A stretch of 64,000 nucleotides of DNA, from the NCBI GenBank assembly GCA_006212045.1, contig PZPK01000011.1, positions 62,001 through 126,000 on the forward strand, written 5' to 3'. The translations under genes and the position numbers were made by a program. Positions 57,873 to 64,000 of the stretch are shown piece by piece. Below the pieces are notes generated by a model. It had not been told where the DNA came from and made no database searches. It saw only the letters and a program-made list of their open reading frames with translations. The stretch's first letter is position 1. Each line of letters opens with the position of its first letter. This stretch comes from Oleiphilus sp. (GTDB lineage: Bacteria; Pseudomonadota; Gammaproteobacteria; Pseudomonadales; Oleiphilaceae).

Positions 57873-58064
57873 AATCATCGCTCCTGAGGATTTTGAAAAA
57901 GATCCTAGCGCATACGAATTCGCTTGAGTAGCACGCGCGGCTGTGCGGCCTATTGATCGGAATTCTCTGTTTCGTTTTGACTGTTCTCAGCATGCGGAAT
58001 TTTGTGAGATCGTTTGATTCGGATGTCAGTGGCAGTAGTACAAGTCGTTCCCGGAGAGAGCAAT

Positions 58065-58847
58065 ATGGAAGTCAACATTGAAGGCGCCAGTATTCATGTA
58101 GAAACAGCAGGGCAGGGTAGCCCGGTCTTACTCCTTCACGGAGTACCGGATTCCTCGGAAATGTGGCGCGGGGTGGTTGAACAATTGTCGCTGTATTACC
58201 GCTGTTATGCGCCGGATTTACCGGGCTTCAATCTCTCGGAAATACCTTCCAACTATCAATATGATCTACCGCATTACGGACAGTTCGTTAAACAGTTGTT
58301 GGATGCGCTGGGTATTCAGGAGCCGGTACGTTTGGTTTTGCATGACTGGGGTGGCATCTTCGGTATGTCATTCGCGTGTCAGTTTCCGGAGCGAGTGGCG
58401 GGCATAGTCGGGGGTTCCTTTCCCTTTACTGCGCAATATCGCTGGCATGCCTGGGCCAGAATATGGCGCACACCGATCCTCGGTGAGCTGGCTATGCTAG
58501 GAATGACGAAAGCCCTATTCAAGTGGGAAGTCAATCGGGGCGGTGGCAATATTTCCCAAAAACATATCGACAGTACCTATGCAAAGCTTGAATGGAAAAC
58601 CAGACAAAACATGCTCAGGCTTTATCGATCTGCCGACCCGGAAAAGCTTAAGAGTTTTGAAGCGGCTTTGGCGGTTCTGGCTGAGCAGGTCCCGATAGAT
58701 TTGATCTGGGGGAATGACGATATCTATGTTGCCCCCAGGTTCGGAAAATTTCTGAATCCCAGAACGCAAATCAACCTTGAAGGCTGCGGTCATTGGGTGC
58801 CCGTTGAGGCTCCCCTGTCGATTGCTGAAATGATGGTGCCAGGCTAA
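58065..58847 (+). CDS. Alpha/beta hydrolase, paralogue of the 35.5-kb hydrolase
   Basis: A 260-residue cytoplasmic hydrolase with LLLHGVPDSSEMW, nucleophile elbow VLHDWGGIFGMSFAC and GCGHWVPVEAPLS with the His. Along its length it aligns by eye with the protein at 35459-36346, sharing YRSAD, AEQVPIDLIWG and WRTPILGELAML-type segments. The ATG at 58065 is preceded by GGAGAGAG; a start at 58014 is possible but the added residues are not conserved. Isolated on the plus strand. Substrate unknown. Confidence 0.87.
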   Translation: MEVNIEGASIHVETAGQGSPVLLLHGVPDSSEMWRGVVEQLSLYYRCYAPDLPGFNLSEIPSNYQYDLPHYGQFVKQLLDALGIQEPVRLVLHDWGGIFGMSFACQFPERVAGIVGGSFPFTAQYRWHAWARIWRTPILGELAMLGMTKALFKWEVNRGGGNISQKHIDSTYAKLEWKTRQNMLRLYRSADPEKLKSFEAALAVLAEQVPIDLIWGNDDIYVAPRFGKFLNPRTQINLEGCGHWVPVEAPLSIAEMMVPG

Positions 58848-58885
58848 TGGTGCGCAGCGGCGGCGAACGCCAATTGCCTGGATTG

Positions 58886-59554
58886 CTATGCAGGCAGTGG
58901 CCAGCCACCCAGATGTCGCCATTTGTTGTAAATTCGGCAGAATAGCTCGGCTGTTTTTTCGGTGTCGTACTTGGCCGAATGTGCCGAATTACCGTCAAAG
59001 TCTATGCCAGCCTGGGCACAGGCTTTGGCAAGCACGGTCTGGCCATAGGCCAGCGCGGATAGGGTCGCTGTGTCGAAGCTGGAAAACGGATGAAAGGGGT
59101 TGCGCTTGATGCCGGTGCGCTCGGCCGCAGCAAATACGAAGCCGTGGTCGAATGAGGCATTATGTCCGACCAGAATGGCGCGGGTGCATTGTGTTTCCTT
59201 GACCGCCTTGCGAATCGGGGTGAAGATCTTATCCAGCGCCAGTTTTTCAGGTTGGGCATTGCGAAACGGGCTATGCGGGTCGATGCCGGTAAATTCCAGT
59301 GCCGATTTTTCCATATTGGCACCACGGAAAGGTTCTACATTGCAGTGCACGGTTTCCTTGGCAAACAGGTCGCCGTCCTTTTTCATACCGATAATCACCG
59401 CGGCAATTTCGAGCAGGGCATCGGTTTGAGAATTGAAACCAGCCGTTTCCACATCTACCACGACAGGCAGGTAGCCTCGAAAGCGCTGGTTCATGGCGTG
59501 GGAATTGCTACTGACGGTAGTATCGAAGTTTTGGTGGTCACTTGAATCGGGCAC
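58886..59554 (-). CDS. rnt: Ribonuclease T
   Basis: A 222-residue DEDD exonuclease that trims the 3' ends of tRNA and other stable RNAs. Exo[24 protein letters not shown] holds the Asp-Glu pair, ExoII is [11 protein letters not shown], and the ExoIII region [17 protein letters not shown] holds the last Asp. The GTG at 59554 follows AAGGA. It is divergent from motY, as in Pseudomonas, where pyrC sits between them; pyrC is absent here. Confidence 0.95.
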   Translation of the reverse strand: MPDSSDHQNFDTTVSSNSHAMNQRFRGYLPVVVDVETAGFNSQTDALLEIAAVIIGMKKDGDLFAKETVHCNVEPFRGANMEKSALEFTGIDPHSPFRNAQPEKLALDKIFTPIRKAVKETQCTRAILVGHNASFDHGFVFAAAERTGIKRNPFHPFSSFDTATLSALAYGQTVLAKACAQAGIDFDGNSAHSAKYDTEKTAELFCRIYNKWRHLGGWPLPA

Positions 59555-59584
59555 GTTCTGTCCTTATCCGCCTGATTGGGCGGC

Positions 59585-59650
59585 GCCCCGCGGGGCCGTG
59601 GTTTTCTTGGCTGATCGAATGGCTGCGGCAAGACGGAAAAAGCTTGCCGC
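59585..59650. repeat. Palindromes between rnt and motY
   Basis: GCCCCGCGGGGC is a perfect 12-bp palindrome at 59585-59596. GCGGCAAG at 59625-59632 pairs with CTTGCCGC at 59643-59650 (10-base loop). These lie in the divergent region and may be promoter or RNA elements; nothing decisive was found. Confidence 0.35.
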
Positions 59651-59711
59651 CTCTGAAGGGGGCTAGATTATCAGGTGAGTCAGAGCGGACTCAATGCCTG
59701 ATGGATGATTT

Positions 59712-60617
59712 ATGAAAGTATTTATTCGCTTTGGACTGCTGGTATTACTGTTTTCGTGCGGACTGTCACGCGCGCAGACCTACGAAGCGCAGTTGGACCG
59801 CAGTCAGTGGTATCTGACCTCATCGATCTTTGAGTGTACTCTGGTGCATGACGTTCCTAGCTATGGTACCGCGCTGTTTTATCATGAAGCCGGGGAAACG
59901 CTCAGATTTCATACCTCTGTGGCACGCAATGTGATGCAGCCCGGCAAGGCGGCCCTGGTGATCGAAGCATCGAGCTGGCGCCCCGGGGAGGGAATTCAGG
60001 ATTTGGGCTATGTTCGGGTCGAGTCGGGAAATAAACCGCTCAGCGTCGAGGCCAAACGGGCAGATTCCATGATGCAGGGGCTATTGCAGGGGCGTGCCCC
60101 CACCTTCACGCGAAAGTCCCTGCATAGCGATGAACGGGTGCGTTTGCGTATCAACAGTATCAATTTCGCCAAAGCCTACACCGGCTACAAAGATTGCCTG
60201 CGCTCTTTGTTGCCAGTCAATTTCCGGCAGGTAGAGCGCACGCGTGTGCACTTTACCGTCGATAAGGCTGATTTGACCAGAGAAGATAAAAAGAGTCTTG
60301 ATCGCGTGATTCTTTACGTATTGGCCGACAGCAGCGTCAGCGAAATCTATGTGGATGGGCATACGGACAACAGTGGTCGTAGGATTTACAACCGCCGTTT
60401 GTCCAAAGCGCGCGCAGAAGCGGTCACAGAATATTTGTCTGGCAAAGGGATCAACCCGGATATTATCCAGACACGCTATCATGGTGAACGCTACCCTGTG
60501 GTCAAGAACAATACCAAAGGCAACAAGGCCAAGAACAGGCGTACCACCGTGCGATTGGTGCGGGGTGAAACCCTTTCCATGCCTAGCGATGACTCCCCGG
60601 ATGGCGAGATTAACTAG
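59712..60617 (+). CDS. motY: Flagellar stator-associated protein MotY
   Basis: A 301-residue periplasmic protein with a signal peptide (1-21, ending LSRA) and a C-terminal OmpA-like peptidoglycan-binding domain (residues ~190-285; SEIYVDGHTDNSGRRIYNRRLSKARA, then RYHGERYPVVKNN). The N-terminal half is typical of MotY, which forms the T ring of sodium-driven or pseudomonad motors. The neighbours rnt and argG match Pseudomonas. The ATG at 59712 has little Shine-Dalgarno sequence. Flagellar genes otherwise lie outside the window. Confidence 0.9.
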   Translation: MKVFIRFGLLVLLFSCGLSRAQTYEAQLDRSQWYLTSSIFECTLVHDVPSYGTALFYHEAGETLRFHTSVARNVMQPGKAALVIEASSWRPGEGIQDLGYVRVESGNKPLSVEAKRADSMMQGLLQGRAPTFTRKSLHSDERVRLRINSINFAKAYTGYKDCLRSLLPVNFRQVERTRVHFTVDKADLTREDKKSLDRVILYVLADSSVSEIYVDGHTDNSGRRIYNRRLSKARAEAVTEYLSGKGINPDIIQTRYHGERYPVVKNNTKGNKAKNRRTTVRLVRGETLSMPSDDSPDGEIN

Positions 60618-60678
60618 TCAGCCGTGGCCCTGATCTCTGACGCTTTGGGTGTATCGGTACCACAAGCGCTTCCATCCA

Positions 60679-60707
60679 TTGAGTCCCTTCCCTCAAACAA
60701 GTAGAAT
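60679..60707 (+). promoter_or_regulatory. Promoter of argG
   Basis: TTGAGT (60679-60684) and TAGAAT (60702-60707) are separated by 17 bases. This is a reasonable sigma70 promoter 64 bases before the argG ATG. Confidence 0.6.
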
Positions 60708-60737
60708 ACCCGCCTTTTTCCCAGCAGCGAATGGATT

Positions 60738-60754
60738 GTGTGGCCGAGCCACAC
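60738..60754 (+). promoter_or_regulatory. Hairpin in the argG leader
   Basis: GTGTGGC (60738-60744) pairs perfectly with GCCACAC (60748-60754) around a three-base loop, ending 16 bases before the argG start and just before its ribosome-binding site. No T-run follows, so it is unlikely to be a terminator; a translational control role is possible but speculative. Confidence 0.4.
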
Positions 60755-60770
60755 GGTTGGAGTCAGAGTC

Positions 60771-61985
60771 ATGTCAAAAGTAAATAAAGTGGTATTGGCG
60801 TATTCAGGTGGTCTGGATACTTCGGTCATTGTGAAGTGGCTACAGGAAACCTACGACTGTGAAGTCGTGACCTTTACTGCCGATCTTGGGCAGGGTGAGG
60901 AAGTGGAACCGGCGCGTGCGAAAGCCGAAGCGCTGGGCGTCAAGGAAATCTACATCGAAGACCTGCGCGAAGAGTTTGTGCGTGACTACGTGTATCCCAT
61001 GTTTCGCGCCAATACGATCTATGAAGGCGAATATCTTCTGGGCACTTCAATCGCCCGGCCGCTGATTGCCAAACGCCTGATCGATATTGCGAATGAAACG
61101 GGTGCCGATGCCATTTCCCATGGTGCGACGGGTAAAGGTAACGATCAGATTCGTTTCGAACTGGGTGCCTATGCACTTAAGCCTGGTGTACAAGTCATTG
61201 CACCATGGCGTGAATGGGACCTGAATTCTCGCGAGAGCCTGATGGCCTACTGTGAAACACACGGCATTGAGGTTGAAAAGAAGAAGGGCAAATCGCCTTA
61301 CTCCATGGATGCCAACCTTCTGCATATCTCCTATGAAGGCGATATCCTGGAAGATCCATGGCAGGAACCTGAAGAAGAGATGTGGCGCTGGTCCGTGTCA
61401 CCTGAAGCGGCGCCTGACAGCCCCACTTATATCGAACTGGGTTATGAGAAAGGCGATATCGTTTCAATCGATGGCGAAGCCCTGTCTCCTGCGACGATCC
61501 TGGAAAAACTCAACAAGATCGGCGGTGACAACGGGATTGGCCGATTGGACATCGTCGAGAACCGCTACGTCGGTATGAAATCCCGTGGCTGTTATGAAAC
61601 ACCCGGCGGTACCATTATGCTGAAAGCACACCGAGCGATTGAGTCCATCACACTGGATAAGGAAGCCGCCCACCTGAAAGACAGCGTCATGCCCAAATAT
61701 GCCGAGCTGGTGTACAACGGCTACTGGTGGTCGCCGGAGCGCAAGGCTTTGCAGGCCCTGATCGACGACACCCAGACTTACGTCAACGGTACTGTGCGAC
61801 TGAAACTTTATAAAGGCAACGTGGTTGTGGTGGGACGCAAGTCAGACGACACCCTGTTTGACGAAAGTATCGCGACCTTTGAAGATGATGCCGGTGCTTA
61901 CGATCAGAAAGATGCCGAGGGCTTTATCAAACTCAACGCCCTGCGACTGCGCATCGCTGCAGGAAAAGGGCGCGATCAGGGCTAA
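60771..61985 (+). CDS. argG: Argininosuccinate synthase
   Basis: Cytoplasmic enzyme that joins citrulline and aspartate using ATP in arginine biosynthesis. At 404 residues it is normal for the shorter bacterial form. The N-terminal P-loop-like motif [32 protein letters not shown] near residue 115 and [12 protein letters not shown] near 180 are diagnostic. The ATG at 60771 follows GGAG; the extra open frame upstream includes the leader hairpin. A strong terminator follows. Confidence 0.97.
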   Translation: MSKVNKVVLAYSGGLDTSVIVKWLQETYDCEVVTFTADLGQGEEVEPARAKAEALGVKEIYIEDLREEFVRDYVYPMFRANTIYEGEYLLGTSIARPLIAKRLIDIANETGADAISHGATGKGNDQIRFELGAYALKPGVQVIAPWREWDLNSRESLMAYCETHGIEVEKKKGKSPYSMDANLLHISYEGDILEDPWQEPEEEMWRWSVSPEAAPDSPTYIELGYEKGDIVSIDGEALSPATILEKLNKIGGDNGIGRLDIVENRYVGMKSRGCYETPGGTIMLKAHRAIESITLDKEAAHLKDSVMPKYAELVYNGYWWSPERKALQALIDDTQTYVNGTVRLKLYKGNVVVVGRKSDDTLFDESIATFEDDAGAYDQKDAEGFIKLNALRLRIAAGKGRDQG

Positions 61986-62010
61986 TCCCTGAAAGCGTTC
62001 TGCCAGAAAA

Positions 62011-62034
62011 AACCGGGTTTGCCCGGTTTTTTTT
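62011..62034 (+). terminator. Rho-independent terminator of argG
   Basis: AACCGGG (62011-62017) pairs with CCCGGTT (62022-62028) around TTTG, followed by a run of T to 62034. It begins 26 bases after the argG stop codon. Confidence 0.92.
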
Positions 62035-62180
62035 CGTTTGGCGCAACGCATTGGTTACAGGTGAATTCTCGCATCGGCAGACGTAGCCCCATTTATGTGA
62101 AAGCCTTACACTAGGCTCACCGCAGCAAAGCCATTTGCCCGGACACAATTAACAAGCAACATCGTCTTTACAGGAAAACA

Positions 62181-63386
62181 ATGGAAACACAACGCAAACG
62201 TCCTCTGGAAGGGATTCGGGTCGTCGAAATGGGCCAACTGTTGGCCGGCCCTTTTACCGGTGCCATGCTCGGGTATTTCGGTGCCGAAGTGATCAAGATT
62301 GAGCCTCCCGAAGGCGGTGATGCCTTGCGCGGCTGGCGTTTGATGGACAATGGCACCTCCTATTGGTGGCACAGTATTGCCCGTAATAAAAAGTCAGTCA
62401 CGATCGATCTGAAGTCCGACAGCGGACGCCAGCTGGCGCGCAAACTGATCGATAAAGCCGATGTGCTGGTTGAGAATTTCAGGCCGGGCCTGATGGAAAA
62501 ATGGGGCCTTGGGCCTGACGCACTGAAACAGAGCAATCCCGGGCTGATTTATACCCGTATCTCCGGATACGGTCAGGACGGCCCCTACGCCAGCAAGCCG
62601 GGTTTCGCCTCTGTATGCGAAGGTTTTGGCGGTTTCCGGCATGTGAATGGTTTTCAGGGGCAGGCTCCGGTGCGGCCCAATCTCAGCATTGGCGATACCC
62701 TCGCGGCCTTGCATGCAGCGTTGGGCGTAGCGATGGCGATTATTGAGCGTAGCAATAACCGGAAGGGGGAAGGGCAGGTGATCGATGTAGCCCTGTATGA
62801 GGCGGTATTCAATCTGATGGAGGGCGTGGTGCCGGAATATTCCGGTTGTGGTGCAATACGCGAACCCTCCGGCACAACCGTGACAGGTATTGTTCCGACC
62901 AATACGTACCGCTGCGCGGATGGCAAATATGTGATTATCGGCGGCAATGGGGATTCCATTTTCAAGCGCTTGATGTCTGCCGCGGGCCGCGACGACATGG
63001 CCAACAATCCAGCGATGGCAGACAATGCCGGTCGGGTAAAACACGAAATGGAAATTGATCAGGCGTTGACCGACTGGTGCGCCGGTCTGGAGTCACGGCA
63101 AGTGATCGCAAAACTCGAAGAGGCGAGGGTGCCAGTCGGACCGATTTACAACGTCGAGGATATGTTCAATGACCCCCACTATCAGGCGCGTGGTATGTTC
63201 GAGTCGGTTGAGATAGACGGAAAGCCCCTCGAAATACCGGCATTTATCCCGAAGCTAAAATCCACACCGGGAAAAACAGAGTGGTCCGGGCCAAAGCTTG
63301 GGCAGCATACGCATGCGGTATTGCAGGAAGTCGCCGGTCTGGACGATAAAGAGATCAGCGCGTTGGCTGCAAAAGGCGTGATTTAG
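62181..63386 (+). CDS. CaiB/BaiF-type class III CoA-transferase
   Basis: A 401-residue class III CoA-transferase. LLAGPFTGAMLGYFGAEVIKIEPPEGGD near the start, LVENFRPGLMEKWGL, and PNLSIGDTLAALHAALGV with the catalytic Asp near residue 174 are characteristic. These cytoplasmic enzymes move CoA between carboxylic acids or act as racemases; the substrate pair is unknown. AGGA precedes the ATG. A long inverted repeat lies after the gene. It is isolated from argG by a terminator. Confidence 0.9.
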   Translation: METQRKRPLEGIRVVEMGQLLAGPFTGAMLGYFGAEVIKIEPPEGGDALRGWRLMDNGTSYWWHSIARNKKSVTIDLKSDSGRQLARKLIDKADVLVENFRPGLMEKWGLGPDALKQSNPGLIYTRISGYGQDGPYASKPGFASVCEGFGGFRHVNGFQGQAPVRPNLSIGDTLAALHAALGVAMAIIERSNNRKGEGQVIDVALYEAVFNLMEGVVPEYSGCGAIREPSGTTVTGIVPTNTYRCADGKYVIIGGNGDSIFKRLMSAAGRDDMANNPAMADNAGRVKHEMEIDQALTDWCAGLESRQVIAKLEEARVPVGPIYNVEDMFNDPHYQARGMFESVEIDGKPLEIPAFIPKLKSTPGKTEWSGPKLGQHTHAVLQEVAGLDDKEISALAAKGVI

Positions 63387-63412
63387 GCACTTATTGGTTG
63401 GAAGGACCGATG

Positions 63413-63452
63413 GCCAGTCCAGCCCGGCGTTTAATCGCGGGGCTGGACTGGC
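63413..63452 (+). terminator. Long perfect hairpin after the CoA-transferase gene
   Basis: GCCAGTCCAGCCC (63413-63425) is exactly complementary to GGGCTGGACTGGC (63440-63452) with a 14-base loop. It lies between convergent genes, so it may terminate both. There is only a short T tract (TCTTT) after it on the plus strand. Confidence 0.6.
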
Positions 63453-63463
63453 TAAGGGGCTCT

Positions 63464-63883
63464 TTATGACACAAAGACGTCGAGTAGCCCGTAACACCAA
63501 TAGACGCCAATGGCCATTTGTACCGCAAAGGCACTAAACCTTAGTGTTACTGCCATTGGACTCAAAGACGTAAGATGAATAACAGATTGAATGATTCTTG
63601 CGCCCAAAAACCAAAAGGCCAACTGATCTGTTATCGCCGTATTGGAAGTAACAATCGCCGCGATCAACAAACCGCCAAATATTGGAAGCCCTTCAATACA
63701 GTTTGCGTGTGCACGCGCAAGCCTTTGCATAAACGGGGATAAATTCGAGTTTTCAGGATTGAATCCGTTGGGAGCCACCTCTTTCGTAAGAACCAGTTTT
63801 GATCTGATGCTCTCCATTAGAACAAGCAAAAACAAGCTCCAGGCAATGAATCCGAGTAATGCGATAATCGTTTGTGACATCAT
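63464..63883 (-). CDS. MAPEG-family membrane protein
   Basis: A 139-residue inner-membrane protein with four hydrophobic segments. ARAHANCIEGLPIFGGLLIAA near residues 56-76 is the MAPEG signature (Arg/His-Asn-Glu). Relatives include glutathione-dependent microsomal enzymes and prokaryotic proteins of unknown function. Two ATG codons stand in tandem at the start. It is convergent with the CoA-transferase gene. Enzyme activity is not established from sequence. Confidence 0.88.
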   Translation of the reverse strand: MMSQTIIALLGFIAWSLFLLVLMESIRSKLVLTKEVAPNGFNPENSNLSPFMQRLARAHANCIEGLPIFGGLLIAAIVTSNTAITDQLAFWFLGARIIQSVIHLTSLSPMAVTLRFSAFAVQMAIGVYWCYGLLDVFVS

Positions 63884-64000
63884 ACATTGAGCGGTCTTCT
63901 TCTAGCTGAGAGCTTTCATCATCGTAGAATTGGATAGCATACTCATTAAAGAAAACAGACTTTGCCTATTCGAAGGCTATACCATGCTTTTTAATATTGG

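Noticed and set aside
63984-64000. Possible start of another gene at the right edge (ATG at 63984 after AAGG)
   Set aside because: Only five codons are visible, too few to support a gene.

Overview
The window reads as a chromosomal segment of a gammaproteobacterium of the Pseudomonadales/Oceanospirillales type. Evidence: roughly half GC, an ACT-domain serB, the ppc - adk - tsaB - rsmJ - plsB - ABC/GldG neighbourhood and the rnt - motY - argG neighbourhood, both of which resemble Pseudomonas gene order, and abundant HDOD, GGDEF/EAL and START-type proteins. I cannot name the genus from sequence alone. No rRNA, tRNA, CRISPR array, prophage, transposase or insertion sequence was seen.

Layout. 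1-9 kb: the end of an unknown gene, serB, a small conserved protein, ppc, a YbaK-HDOD fusion, a long apparently structured adk leader, adk, tsaB and uppP. 9-14 kb: a small unknown protein and rsmJ, convergent with a DMT exporter and plsB. 14-19.3 kb: a three-gene ABC-2/GldG exporter with a good promoter and an operator-like palindrome, a strong terminator, murI and a PaaI-type thioesterase. 19.3-24.2 kb: a TonB receptor, an enoyl reductase-like MDR enzyme, and a START-domain protein followed by a TetR regulator, preceded by a promoter that carries two TTTACA-N-TGTA[AT]A operators. 24.2-34.6 kb: accessory genes (DUF4112, a solitary flagellin-like protein, orphan solute-binding proteins, GST, DUF1428, VOC, a degenerate metallo-beta-lactamase fold protein, DUF4239, a Ca/Na antiporter, ExoD, and a lipase-like gene broken by an in-frame TAA).

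34.6-41.4 kb: a methyltransferase, then an alpha/beta hydrolase and an amidohydrolase transcribed divergently from an AraC regulator across a 20-bp-spaced direct repeat, then an alkylsulfatase-like lipoprotein. 41.6-52.9 kb: a signalling block with an HDOD-GAF-histidine kinase and a receiver-PAS-GGDEF-EAL protein in one operon, a FleN/MinD-like ATPase with a long C-terminal extension, acs, a membrane GGDEF-EAL protein and another orphan solute-binding protein. 53.3-57.4 kb: a cytoplasmic molybdopterin oxidoreductase (NasA/NarB-like) coupled to a fused DmsB-DmsC iron-sulfur/membrane-anchor subunit. 57.5-64 kb: DUF1761, a second alpha/beta hydrolase paralogous to the one at 35.5 kb, rnt, motY, argG, a class III CoA-transferase and a MAPEG protein.

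The most promising items for something undescribed are the two-gene quinone-linked molybdoenzyme, the paired HDOD-kinase/c-di-GMP operon, the orphan flagellin-like protein, the YbaK-HDOD fusion, and the TetR and AraC operator arrays. Nothing here is proved novel without database comparison.
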